Below, one piece after another: positions 10,640-23,000 of a DNA stretch of 64,000 nucleotides; the first letter of the stretch is position 1, and every line of letters begins with the position of its first letter. The translations under genes were made by a program, and so were the position numbers. The DNA lies in contig JAULSU010000005.1 in the NCBI GenBank assembly GCA_030512335.1, positions 434,001-498,000 on the forward strand, written 5' to 3'. Origin of the DNA: Immersiella caudata (lineage: Eukaryota > Ascomycota > Sordariomycetes > Sordariales > Lasiosphaeriaceae). The notes beneath the pieces were generated by a model. The model ran no database searches. It worked only from the letters and a program-made list of their open reading frames with translations, and was not told the DNA's origin.

Positions 10640-12642
10640 TCACCAGCCGAACTGCTCACAGTGCAACTCAACCGCTGGCCCATCGCCGAGGATAAGCTTG
10701 GCTGTGGTATCACGCACAAAGTGCATCAGCCCGTCAGGGCCGCAAGCCGCAATAAGCACCCGCTGGTTGGACGGCGTGGTAGTCACAGCGTTGCGGATCA
10801 TCGCCGTCAAGTCAGGTCGCCCAGCCTTGACAGGGTGCTCCGAATGAGAGGTGGTCGTGGAAACAGCGCCGCCCTCCTTGTCGGACTCGGATGCGAGGTG
10901 GTGCTCGACCCGTGTCTCGATGCCACGCTCGAGCTCCTTCTCCGAGAGCACCGAGTGTTTGGTCGGGGCGGGGAACTGGAGAGTGGCGCCCTTCTCGATG
11001 TCGTCGGCGGTAGGAGACAGCGGGGGCGATGGCCCGCCGAGGGAGGACTGCGAAGACCCAGAGCCGGAGACGTCTCCATGATGCGCTGTGGTCTGCGAGA
11101 GTGCGGCTGGAGATTGCGTAACGTAGAGGTCGATGTCGACTTTGGGTGAGTGTGCGTGAGTCTTGAGGAGTTCGAGTTGCTCCTTAAACCAAGAGAGGTT
11201 TTCTGTGGCCATGAGTCAGTTGCGAGCATCAACTGACGTCTCTGAGACAGCACTCACCATGCTTCTTCACAGCCCAGATAAATGTGATGTTCTTGTGGGC
11301 TTCATCCTTCATCCTCTCGAGAACGTTGACAGCCATGCCAAAGGTGAAGGTCGCACCTCCGCCGCCTGCGATGAGGACAATCTTGTCAAACTCCATCGGG
11401 TCAGGGAAAGTACCGTAAGGCCCATCAAGCGACGCCTTCACCTTGACACCGGGGTTCTCCGAGGCGTACTTGTGCAAGTCACGGGTAAAGCCATTGTGAG
11501 CCTTGACGGTGAACTCCACAGGGTTGGTCCGGTGGATGGTAAAGGGGTGAGTCTCAAACTTCCGGATGGCCGGGATCCAGACAAAGCAGTGTTTTCCTGC
11601 CTGCGCCCGCAGCGGCATCTTCTTGATGACGACCTTGGTGCCTCCGTTGGGCAACGGGTGGAGGGTGGCCTCGTTGTTGGCGCTGTGGATCACCAATCGG
11701 GCCGCCCTGAGAAGTCGGTCCGAGAACCACATCGACGCAATGAAAAGTGTGACAATCAAGCCCTTGCCAAAGTCGGGCTGATGGAACCCAATGCCAACGA
11801 TGAGAGTGATGAAGCTGCAGATGTGGACGACGTAAAAGGCCTCATACCAAATCCGGCGAAGCACCGTGGAGGCGAAGACGCCCGTGAGGAGAGCGAACCC
11901 AGCGACGATGGCAGCGATCATCTTCCTCTCAGCGTACATGGTGACCATTCTGCCGGTCGAGTTGAAGTACGCTGTGTAAAGGGCAGCATGGAGGATGATG
12001 TAGAGGAACACGGTGTATCCAGCGATGCGATGGAGGCAGTTCAACCTTTCGTACGAATAGGCTGTGAGGATTGCCAACGGAGTGTTCTTGAGGGCAAGAA
12101 ACACAACGAATGCAAGGTTTCCAAGGCCCATGCTGTGAACTACTCGTTAGTTCCTACCGATCAACTTTGGAAGTTGTCACTTACACAGCAAACCTCGAGG
12201 CATAGTTTGTGATGCTGCTCTTGTCCAGGTTGGTGAAGGTGATGGCGAGGTTGATAGCAACATAAGTCGAGACGAGGAGAGCATGTCCAGCCGAGTTGAA
12301 CCCTGGGACCTTTCGCACAAGAATGTTTCGGACAAGTCTAAGTTGCCGGATTAGCAACTGCCTATATTTCGTTGTCACCAGACAGGAGGCTCACCTGGAT
12401 GCCCTCACAAACGGTAGCCCCAGCGCAGATTTGCCGTTAGACTTCATCGACCGCTCTACCCTGGCGCACAACCAACGGGTCCAGTGGAAGAGGACGAATA
12501 CAGCAATCAAGCCGCAGAGAGAGGCAGCATAGATCCTTATCTGTTCTTCATTCGCAAGCTTCCGTGCGGTGAAGCTGGGGCCAGTGCCTCCCCTGCTCGC
12601 CCCCTGGCCCGTCGAGTTGGCTGCTGGCGTTGGCCCAGCCAT
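10640..12642 (-). CDS. Ferric reductase-like transmembrane flavocytochrome (FRE family)
   Basis: Exons 12395-12642, 12185-12337, 11258-12132 and 10640-11202 give 612 residues with all phases consistent. The N-terminus is Ser/Thr/Asn-rich and probably extracellular. Several membrane helices form the ferric-reductase core, with histidines in ERLNCLHRIAGY, IILHAALYTAYF and FYVVHICSF as likely haem ligands. A FAD-binding segment (KFETHPFTIH) follows, then a glycine-rich NAD(P) site (LIAGGGGATFTFGMAV) and a C-terminal ACGPDGL motif. Between the last two motifs is a low-complexity Ser/Pro/Glu-rich insert of about 110 residues, which is often seen in fungal FRE proteins. The expected role is electron transfer from cytosolic NADPH across a membrane to Fe(III) or Cu(II). 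The exact substrate and membrane cannot be read from sequence. A NADPH-oxidase is less likely. Confidence 0.9.
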
Positions 12643-15600
12643 AGTATAGATGAGGAAAAGAAGAAGAAGAGAACACGGGGTTCTGATTAGGCACTAGCCT
12701 CTGAACTACCCAAGACCCGTGATGGTGTGTAGCGGACGAAGGTCTGGAACCAAGAGAGAAACAGAGGCAAGGGAGTCTATATACGATCTGGGGGATGACT
12801 AGGACCTCGAGGGACGACCATGGTCTAGACCCCCTCACGAACAGGATGTGGCATATTCACGACCCAGCGTATATCTGGGCTCCGTCGAGCCCTTGGCCCT
12901 TCGTTTCATGAGATCTCTGTGGGCATGTTTGCCCGATGCCACGAAGTCACCCCAGGGGTGCCTTGGTGGGACTGGGCCAGCCGCCCACTGGATACGGTAG
13001 ATGAGGAGGACGCATCTGGCTTCCAGAATGAAAAGTTGATTGCCCATTCGTCACATGGAGGGCACCCGGTACCATCGGCCATGGCTCGCACGGCACTTCA
13101 AGGCCCCCCCAGCATGTCGGCCGGTGTGGAGTGGCAAGTTCCGTCCGAACTACCAACAGCGTCGCTGGACGGGATGGCTTGTGCTTGGGTGATGACACAA
13201 CGGCGATGCAACGGCCGTGCCGTAGGTGGCTCTATCGGCCCCGATACTTGCATGGGCGCTGGGGTAAGGGGGGACGCCATGTCGGCGACAGCCGTGACAA
13301 CCCTTTCGGGGCCTGAGATAGAGGGACGTTGTCTTCCTAGACTGGATTTGGTCAGCTTGACAAAGCACCAAGGCCAGCGGTCAACACCACAGAGCAGCAC
13401 GCCGAGACGTGACTGGTGGGCCGCAAAGTAACCAAGGACCGCGCTCCGTGATTGGCCCAGCGGTAGTTATGGTCGTATGCGCAATATGGGTAAACAACTG
13501 TGGATAAAACAGAAGCCGACCACAGCGCTGCCTCGCCGTGCCTCCTGACCATGGACATCAGCAAGTTGGATCCCAGGAATGCATCCCTGCTCGAGTTAAT
13601 TCTACCCCACAAACGCAAGCAATTTCAGCAATATCGACAGCAGCTTTATATCAAGTTTTGGCAACGGCCCGGCTGGTGGGCCTCCGACAGGGCAGCAACG
13701 TCGGTACCAGCTCACCAGCCTCAGTCGAGCTGCAGCAGAGCAACTGCGTTGCTGGCAAGGCTACTGCCACGTGCAGCGCGCGCGTGCGCAGCCTGCGTTG
13801 GTAGTTATAGGGTATGGGGTGACTTACACGGCCTGTAACCTGGCATGCTTGTTAACGCAGTATCCCTGACGACGACGGCACAAACCTCCACAAACTCCAC
13901 TCATCCACCTCCGAGAGCTCATCTCGTTGTGCGAAACTCGGAGATGTCGAAAAGATAAAACGAAATTATGCGGAAAGTTTCTTCGTTCCCTTCTCGAAGA
14001 TGTGCTGGTGAGAGCAGAAAGCTCAACACCGCCAAGGCGTGGGATGCTCCCGCGCTAACACAGAAACCAGGGTGAGGGCGCAAGCGACGGCTCGCCTCCA
14101 ACGTCGCCAGCGCAGGCGGAGGTTGGCGAGAGGAACGTGGAGACACGCGACGTCAGCGCTCCAAACGTCCTTCCCGTGTATGCTTCCTCCTGCGTAGGCT
14201 CTGTCGTGTCGATAGTAAGTCCCTTCTGTGGGTTTCAGATTTGACGGCCGTTAGACAGCGCTGTTTGTCCAATGCTGCCAACCCCGAAACAAGCATGCTT
14301 GTTGATGAGAAGCGCAAATCATGACGCGGCATGATGTTTCTGGAACGGGGCGCTGACAGCAAGGCAAGGCGGGGATCGGGACGAGTGCTGCAATATAAAA
14401 TGACATATGCAAGTTGACGGGCAGAAGAGCGTGGCAACCAGATTTTCAGGTATCGGGTGTGCTAGGAACCGCACCGTGATACGCGGCAACCAAGGCTTGG
14501 AATATGCCCTTCTCGGTGATGGCGGCGCCACACGCATCGGCGCACCAGGCCACCGACCGTCGGGGCACGGAGGACAGTCAGTCCGGTCTTCGATGACTAC
14601 GCATGTTGTTTTCTGCGCAAAGTGAGCCTCTCGCGATAAAATGGTGCTGGGAGGAAAAAAAAGAGGAGTGACCTTTGCGAGTCGAGAAGGAATTTTGGTG
14701 GTGGCACACTGCAGGCAATGCCGTTTCGAGGCACGGGCAGATGCAAATCACCGTTAGACGCATTTGTACGACGGTGCAACGGTGCCTTCGGAACCTGAAA
14801 ATCGAGCGTCAAAAGGGGAATAAAATGGAAACCTACCACGTGAGCAACCGCTAGATTTGAAGGGAGACACCGGAAGCGTCCAAAACAGCAGGTCGCGCTG
14901 CTGCGTTGACGAAATCGCTTGTCAGCAAGATGCGCTGCGCTTCAGGGTGCGCTCCGATCGTTGATCGGAGAATGCTGCCGCGCTGGCTCCCCCTCCCGTT
15001 GCTGGTCGCAGCTGCCGTGGAGGCAATCTCCCTCCCCCGCGTGGGCGTGATTGGCGGACCTGTCTGAATCGGGCAGGTTCGCACCACTGTGCACCGAGCC
15101 CTTGGTTGGCCCGATTGGGTCGGGTTCATGGGCCAAGCTCTGGAACGCAACGTTGAAGGACCTACTGATCTACGCCGTCACAACCTCCCAGGTCATGCCC
15201 AGAAACAGCAATTATTTCTTGCAAGCCCCCAATCTGGATCGTCTGCCTGCGAGAGCAGACCATTGGGCGCCTGCCCATCGGCTTTTCTTCAACGTCGGAG
15301 ACAAAATGGGCTCCTCTCGGCACTTGAGCCATCGACCTGTCGTCGAGTCGTCGTTGCGGGCGCATCCTGGAGTCGGCGAGCGCCCACTTCCCGAGCCTCG
15401 AATTTACGATTTGAGGTTTGGTTTGGTTTCAAGGATCTACTAAAATTCCCGGCGAGCAACGGTAGCCCCGGTTTACGCGCGGCAACCCGCAGCTCAAGGA
15501 AGGGTCTGACATCAAACGGAACAGAGGCGGCAGCGGGACAGGGGCGGCGAGGGCCTACATCCGCGCTCAGCAGCTCGACACCACCACTACCTTTCCCATC

Positions 15601-16845
15601 TCAGCCCGCTCGATGCCAAGACATCTGCCGTGGAACGCACTTCAAGCTTATTTTGACGGTTTTTATGAGGCAACCCATTGGCTGAGGATTTGGGCCCTAT
15701 TTTGGTCATTGTTCGGTCCTAGGATTCGTCGTGAGTATTGCGGGGGCATCGCTCATATCTCATCACACGTTTCCCAAATACCAAAGGGTCGGAGCCCTAC
15801 GCGTTCTAGGCCTTCGTGCAACCTTACCTGCCGCTGCTACTACGAGCGGATTGGTACCAGTGGTGTGTGCCTCGAAGCTTGGGGGTGCCGTCACGCAATC
15901 CTTGGTCCTCAGGCGGGAGCAAGTGATGTGGGATCTGCTGCCGGCGCAAAGACGCTAGACGGCGAGGCCATCCCACTGTACAGAACCCAAGCTAGGGTTG
16001 ATAGTGATTCTCCCCATTACTCTTATCTGCCCCCCTACCCTTTGTTTACTCCCGCAGACACCACAAGTCGTCGGCGGTGCATTATCACCGACCCCCGAAC
16101 ATGATACCAGTGGCATCCGGTATCAAGCGCTCCCTTAGGCAGTTAGCATAGTTGCATGGCTATGACCACGGCACAAACCCCTTTCGGGACCCGAGGCTGT
16201 ACTAGGATTGTGGGGGACGAGCTCCCTGAACCTTACACCGAGCTTGGATCTTGTTCTAAGAGTTGCTTCGAAGAGGGGCTAGAAGAGGGGCATCTCGTTG
16301 GCACCCAAGAGGAATCCTATCTACCGAAGAATGGATACATGGGCTGGCTACCAACTTCGAGGGTGGTACCCGGTTCCTCCATTTAGGAGGCTGTGCAATG
16401 GATGTTCATTTCCTTTGGACAATCCGGCAAAGACGCCATACGACGGGGACAAGGTTGGATGACAACCAGTGTGGCATTCGCCTCTGGTTAGATTGACTGA
16501 CAGCAAGGATGAAGCGTCGATGGAACTGCTGGAGCAAGAGTAGTCGGCAAGTGCTGAACGGCGAACGGCATGGCACACCGGAACTCAGACATGCTCTGGA
16601 CCGATCCAAAAACATGTTTGATCTATATTCCAACTCCAAAGAGAAAAAGAGGAAAAGGGATGAGAGAAGCCCTAAAGTGTTACCTTTTTGCAGCCTTAGC
16701 CACCAGCATTGCGTCCCAGTCCCAGCAAACCAAACAAGAACTTGTCGTGCCACAACGCGAGGAAAACGCCCCTCTCGCCACCATGAAACTCCCAAACCCA
16801 CGCCCCCTCAGTCTACCCAACACCTACTAACAAGATTTTACCTCT
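12643..16845. other. 4.2-kb gene-poor region
   Basis: Upstream of the reductase gene and downstream of the large disordered-protein gene. It contains several GC-driven open frames up to about 198 codons, but none has recognisable domains, splice structure or a plausible amino-acid pattern. No tRNA or 5S gene was recognised. Confidence 0.35.
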
Positions 16846-19800
16846 CTATCTACGTTGAGCAGCCGAACCAAACCAACCATTATAATAACTCATCCACCAT
16901 CCAATCGTGCCAGCAGCTGCCATGTTGAAGAGCTCCGATGGCCAGCGGCTGGTGTAGTAGCCAGGGACCGAATTGAAGTGGCCACCGTGAAGCGAAGAGA
17001 AGCTCTGATTGGAGTAAGGCCCCCAAGGCATAGAAGGAGGTCTTCCGGAGCCCACCCAATTCATCACCAGCAACACAATCGCAGCAAGGACGGCCAGTAG
17101 AACCCCCCTCCTGCCGAGCCGACGTGGTGATAGGCGGGGAGCGTTCAAGGTCGGGTCATCTCGCTGTCGTATGTATTCCTCGAGGTTCTCGACGCGCGTC
17201 TGCAATGGGGGTGCGACCCTGAGCGCAGCGAGCTCTCTTTCAGCCACCTCAAGACGCTGCCTAACCGCCTGGTACTCGGTGGAGGATCTCTGGGATTTGA
17301 GATTCGCATCCGACTGCATTTTCCTCTGCATGTCTTTTATAATGACAGCCAGCTGTGCGAACTTTGCTCTGCAGCCCAGCGGTAAACCGCAGCATGGCTT
17401 GTCTAATCCGTCCTGGTGGAAATGATCGTGGGACGCTTCAGACTTGGTGTCCTCCTTGTCCGAGTTAGGCTTGTCTGCTGGCCTCGGCTTAGGAGCACAG
17501 CCATCAGGTTCCCAATCGCTCGACCTCGTCCGCTGAGTGAGATGTTCAGGGATATCTTCCGCAGCTAGAATGCGCCGGTTGTAGTTGTCGTCGTACTCAA
17601 CCTGAGGGAACTCTACCCTTTCTCCCTCCCCACGCATAGACGCACGGTCTCCCGCCCACGGTCCAACTCCCGCCTCCTGCCTTGCCTTCAACAAAGCTTC
17701 CCTCCTCTCTCCCCTCTCTTTCTTCTTTTCCTCATCCTCCTCTGTCTCCTCCGATGAGGTAGTCAAGCCCTCGAAACCATAATCGTCATCTGGATAGAGA
17801 CCTCCACTCTCAGCACTCTGGGATGCCCCCTGGTCCTGAACATCCGGTTGAACCTCTCTGGCGGAGGCATTTTGCGCCGAGCCCCAGCTGTCGTCAGTGT
17901 GGAATCCGGCTTGACTCCCCGCCCCCTGTGTTGACCTCTCGCCCCATCGAGACGCTCCGGCGGGACCAGGGCGGGGACGGATATCGGGGAGAGGGGTATT
18001 TCGGGAGGGTGGTTGTTGGCCAGAGGAACGTTGTGAGGGTCCGGACCGGGCAGGGCGGCTGGGAGGGGCGGGGTAGGTGGACCAGCTGTCGTGGCGGGAG
18101 AGTTGCGAGGGGGGTGGTTGTCCGCCCTGAGATGGTGAGTCGTCGGGTTTTCCCGTGGATGAAGATACAATTGCGTTGCGACCGGAGTCTGTTATCACGC
18201 TCGAGATGAAAACATCAAGGTTCGATTCCGGGGACGCGTCGCGATCAGGTATAGGTGGATATCTTGCATAATGTTTGGCAATGCGGGCGTTCGGATTGCT
18301 CTGCCTCTCCCTTCTGCCTGTAATGAGTTCGGCCGCTTCGCTACCGGTAGGATCAGATATCGTCCTGGCTATTTCCTTTTCTAGGAGACGGTTTAATCTG
18401 CGCTTCTGCTTGTCCACTTCGCGCTGTTTGGCGGTGGGCACCGTGGATTTGCGTCTTTCATTGCGAGTAGCTAAAGGATGAGTTTTGGGGAAGGAGGCGG
18501 CGCGCGGACGAGGGGGTGGAAGGGGAGCTGATTCCGGTTCTGTGGCGTTCTGGGAGGGAGGGATGTCGGCATTGGGTGGTTGTCGAGGAGGTAGGGGCGG
18601 CGGAATTGCTCTTGATGAAGGTAATGGATCTGAACGAGGAGCAGCGGTTGCTGGTTCAGGAGGTACCCCTGAGTCTAGTGTCTGGGCGGGTGCCGCGGCT
18701 TGTCCGGCGGTCCTGCCTCCCGCGTTTCCGGGCTTTTCGGGGTTCAAGGCGGCGAGGACGTCGGCTTCAGCCTCGGCTATACTGCCCCTGTTGGCAGGGC
18801 TCCATATGCCGCCCATGAGTTTATCCAACCCTCGAGCCAACTTGCCGGGGCTGATGTTTGGGAGCTTCGGGCGGCGCTCCTCTGGGTTGGGTACAGGGCG
18901 TGCCAGGGGTTCGAAGCCGCATGGGAGCTGTGGAACACCTGCCACGGTTGGGGGAGCTTCTGCTGATAGTACCGTTGCGGTCTTAGGGGCTACTGCTTCC
19001 TCAGGGCCTGCTGCTTCCTCAGGGCGCGCTGTTGGCGGCGCCGTTCGCTCAGCTATACGTGCCCTTGCAGCGTCAGCTCCCGAGAGTAGACGAGCGATTC
19101 TGCTCTTCATCTCCGCTATTTCCGCGTTCATCTTATTAATTTCCTGTTCATGCTTTCGAGCTTGTGTGATCGGTGTGTCTCGCACAAGTGAATCCCTTTT
19201 CTTTTCTGACATCCGCAGACAAGCTCTCAGCGAGGCCACCCTATCGTTATGCTCGCTCTCGCTGAGGATGTTTTCTGAACCTGTTCGGGCTAGCTCCGTT
19301 GCTGCTGGGGGCTGGGAACCTGCGAGCGGTTGCTCGACAAAAGGGTCCTCTATACCCAGCTGAATCAAACGCTCAGTCTCAAACACAGGATTTTCCACTG
19401 CATGGCCCCCTTCCGACGGCGCCCTCCCGCCTCTACCACAAATCTCGCCTCTGGCACGCCTCATGGCAAGTGTATCATGCCTCCTGGCAGCTGGGGTATC
19501 CGGGTCCGGCTGGAGACGTCGATATTCGAGTGGTCTTGGTTGAACATTGCCTATTGGAAAACCCCCGGGTATATATGGACGTTGTGGGGGTAACTCGGAG
19601 TCAATATCCATATCGGAGTAGTCCATCTCCGGGCTTGGCAACGCGGCTTCTTCGTCATAAGTTAGGTATACTTGTGCCAGAGGAGTTGTTGGGCCTGAAG
19701 GTTGCGGAGGTTGCGGAGTAGGACCGGGTGACGGTTCGGGTAGAGGGGGGCTTTCAATGTCGCTGGACTCGAGGGCATCGCCGGACTCGGGGCGCGGGGG

Positions 19801-20830
19801 GAAGGGTGTTCTCACGAAAATCTTTCCAGGCTTGTTGGACTCGTTGGCTTCGTTTTTGGGAGGGCTGGAGGAGAATTGGATCTTCGGTGGTGATGATTTG
19901 GTTTGAGGAGCATCGGAGGATAGTTGGATCAATGGTGACGATGATTTGGGTTGGGGAGCATCAGAAGATAGTTGGATCAACGGTGATGATGACTTGGGCT
20001 GAGGCAGATCTTTGGGCGGAGAGGAAGTAGACGATTCCTTCCACTTGCCGGTGTCCTCTTGGGAGGAGGGGCCAGGTTCGGGGTCAGAGGACGGAGGTCC
20101 AGTCTTCGATTTCCCATCACTGCCGCCGTCTTTGGGGGAAGCAGGCTTTGAGCTTGACGAAGGGGACGATGTTGCTGGCTTCTTCCTGTCCTCGGCAGTA
20201 CCCTTAGGTGAGGGAGTGCCTTTCTTGGCCGGTTCCCCTGCAGCCTTTAGCAAACTTCCCTTACTGGATCTGCGCTTCTCGGGCGATGCAGGGGATTTTG
20301 GCTCCTTAGCCTGCGAAGGAGAACCTGCATGGCCTGCGGGGGGTCTTGCATTACCTCCATCGCTGGGCTTGCCATCCTCAGCCGCCTTTTCGGGTTGCGA
20401 GGCGGTCTTTTCAGCTGTGGCGGTCTCTGGTGACTTCCCCTTGTCGAGTTTATCCTCAGCGGGGTTCTCCTCAGTTGGCTCGCCGGACTTCGATTCGCCA
20501 GGTGGCGAAGAGGTGCTCGCGCCCGCCACAACCGGTTCCCCTGTATCCTCCTTGACAGATTTTTCCTCGGCTGCCTTTTCTGGCGGAGCGTCACTGGTGC
20601 TGGCCACGGCGGACTCCTTGTTTTCTACTGCCTGTTAGATCAACGCATTATCGCCCCGCAGTATCAAGCATACCAGTAGTCGGCTCCCTTGTCGAACCCC
20701 TCTTGGTCCTCTTCCTCGACGATCTTCTCGACGACCCCTTCTTCGGTTCTCTTTCCGAACCAGAGTCCGTCTCCGCCCTACCCAGAATCCCTGGAATTAT
20801 ACCTCGAACTATGTCTCTGACATCATCCAT
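16846..20830 (-). CDS. Large disordered protein with C-terminal membrane segment, function unknown
   Basis: Exons 20674-20830 and 16846-20627 give 1312 residues. The ATG at 20830 begins MDDVRDIVRGIIPGIL. The acceptor used is the second of two nearby AGs, the one that keeps the frame. Most of the protein is low-complexity, rich in Pro, Ser, Glu and Lys. It has a short tandem repeat around PQPKSSSPLIQLSSDA (two close copies and one diverged), a charged stretch near the middle (MSEKKRDSLVRDTPITQ) and a coiled-coil-like segment near the end (RQRLEVAERELAALR). A single hydrophobic helix follows (GVLLAVLAAIVLLVMNWVG), then a Gly/Ser/Tyr/Trp-rich tail of about 75 residues. I do not recognise it. The layout suggests a membrane-anchored scaffold facing the cytosol or nucleus, which is inference only. 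Confidence 0.75.
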
Positions 20831-21711
20831 TATGATTGATGACGTGTGCTTTGCTCAACGTGTTTCTCGTGTTGTATCTTTCGACCTTGACCAACTTTCA
20901 AGCTTGTAAGCCAAGACTCAGGTTTCTTGTCGTGATGCCGTGTGGTGTTCTGCTGGAAGTGTCAATATCGCCAGTGCTGCGGCCTGTTGTTCTTCAAATA
21001 CGGGACGCGAGAAAAAAAAGCGCAATCCCAGCATCCTGAAAGGACGCCCGAGAGCTCTCCTTTGTCCCGTCTGGCCATTGTCGCGGAGTTGTGAGCTGAT
21101 CCGGTTGAGGAAAATATGCTTCGTCTAATATAAAGAAAATTTCACGATAGGTTCCGCTTCCGGCGTAGATTGTCAGTATTAAAAGTAAGTTGGGGCGAAG
21201 GTTGAGATGGTGCGTGTTGTGGGCAGAAGGAGGGGCGTGTGCGCCTTGGTCACAGGTGAAGCTGAGACGATGGGGACCAAGCCAGCTCATCAGAGGAATG
21301 ATAAAAATGAATACAATACTTTATTCTTTGGTGTCGCTTCGGTGCTGCGGTTACAAGAGCAGCCGAGGCTGTGGATGACGAGCGACCTCCGACCAAAACA
21401 CCAGCTGTCCCATTAAAAGGAGTGTAGTGCCATTAACAAGGCCATGAAACCCGCACCTGTCCAGAATACCGACCAGTTTCCGAGAAAAAGAGTGTAGAGA
21501 CGCGCTGAGAAAGCAAAGATCCGCCGCCAGTTGAAACGCCAGTCCAAGTCAATCTAGCCAACCTTCGCGATGCTCGTTCAAACAATTTAACCTCCCATAT
21601 TCGTGTTCAATAGTCATAGACAGGCCAGAGGCCTTTCCTCCCGTGTGTACCGAGATTTATGTTGCGTTAGACGGTGAGATGCGCGTATTATGTCCTGAAT
21701 GATGTTACATT
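20831..21711. other. Intergenic region
   Basis: Promoter side of the large disordered-protein gene and 3' flank of the RTA1-type gene. No gene, RNA or repeat was recognised. Confidence 0.4.
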
Positions 21712-23000
21712 CTATCCCCAAAGCGTGTTAGGACTGACAAGCTTCGACGGGGCCGGACTCTTCAAGGGCCACGATGGCTTTCCATCCACAGGTGATGGCT
21801 GTCCAAAATGTGTGGGGCTATGCTTAGGCGTCTGGAAGTGGGGCATTGCTGGCGACACATCATATGCCGGTCGTTGGTAAGGAGGCTTCTTGTCCGGCGA
21901 TGACAGGGGGCTGGGCCGGTTGGGTCGAAGCGGCTGCCAAGGCTGGCGCAGTTTCCCAGGCCGAGGCTTCGGTGGAATGAACACACGGTTGATTGGGTAG
22001 GGCTTGGAAATCGATGCTCGCAGCTCTAGGCGCCTTTGATGGGCCGATAACGGTGGCAATGTCCAAGGGAGATCGACCGAGGCCTCGGGGGAGGAAAAGG
22101 GGGATGTCTTCTCCCAAGAACTACCAAACACCCTCCCGACTGGCGCTGCTGTGATGATGATGCAAGCGAGGAGGACTAGTGTGTCGTCAAGGGCGAAGGT
22201 CGTGATTCGAGAGTTGATGAAATTTCTGTTGAAGCCCCCGGAGAGAGCGGCGGTCCGAACAGCTGCTCTGACAAGGAGCAATATCGCTGCCACTTGCATA
22301 CAGAGCAGCCAGGAGCTGAAACGCGAGGAGGTGAAGATGTTGGAAAATTTGTTGTCGAGGCTGAATCGGCGATGAGAAAGCTTGATCCGGAAGTACCAGT
22401 AAGCTCCGAGGAAGAAAACCAGACTGGCAAGCTGCAGCACGAGCCCAGCGATGAGAAGCTGGACTCCTTGTGAAACCTGATGGATTCAGTGTCAGTGATA
22501 GCCATCAACAAAAGAGCATCTCCACTCACCACAATCTCGGTGCCCCCCCCTGACGCGAAGGCTGCCCCGACTGACTGAAGCACCAACGCCAGCACATCCG
22601 AGAACGACAGCGCCGCAACACAGTAAACTGGCTTCGACACCGGACTAAACTCCCTCCCGTAAATGACCATGACCCTCGGAAGCGCAAGGTAATTCGCCGA
22701 CCCGATTAACGTCGCCCCCCAAAGCGTGCCCATCATGAACACACAGAACAGCGCGTGGCTGGTGACGTTAGCTGCCAGCAAGACCGCCGCAACGTGGCCG
22801 AGAATCTCCACCAATAATCCAGTGACGATTAGCGATGCATAGAGAGGGGTCTTGTAGCGAATCCCTGTGAAGATATTGACCGGTATCAGGACGGCGAAGG
22901 CGGCCAGCATAAGGGCATTGCCGACGGGAGCGGGCTGGAAGGATGCGAAGCCATCTCCAATCTGACACAACTCGACAGTACAATCCCGAGGCCTCTGCAT
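21712..23000 (-). CDS. RTA1-type seven-helix membrane protein
   Basis: Exons 22530-23000 and 21712-22476, joined in phase 0, give 411 residues. Helices follow the RTA1/RTM1 pattern. Typical segments are ALMLAAFAVLIPVNIFTGIR, KTPLYASLIVTGLLVEILGH, the conserved loop between helices 3 and 4 (SANYLALPRVMVIYG), SDVLALVLQSVGAAF, then GVQLLIAGLVLQLASLVFF and later helices. The last 130 residues are a Pro/Ser-rich cytosolic tail (KPRPGKLRQPWQPLRP) with no known domain. RTA1 relatives are implicated in lipid translocation and resistance to aminocholesterol or sphingoid bases. The substrate here is unknown. The gene is divergent from the lipase to its right, with 1.4 kb between the start codons. Confidence 0.85.

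Noticed and set aside
11163..12212. Open frame of 349 codons antisense to the ferric reductase-like gene
   Set aside because: Spans exons and an intron of the sense gene and has no domain of its own.
14851..15150. Minus-strand 99-codon open frame in the 4.2-kb gene-poor region
   Set aside because: No motif, no splice context and frames open on both strands; composition artefact.
18215..18240. GGTTCGATTCCG resembling a tRNA T-arm
   Set aside because: Lies within the coding exon of the large disordered protein and has no matching acceptor stem or anticodon arm.
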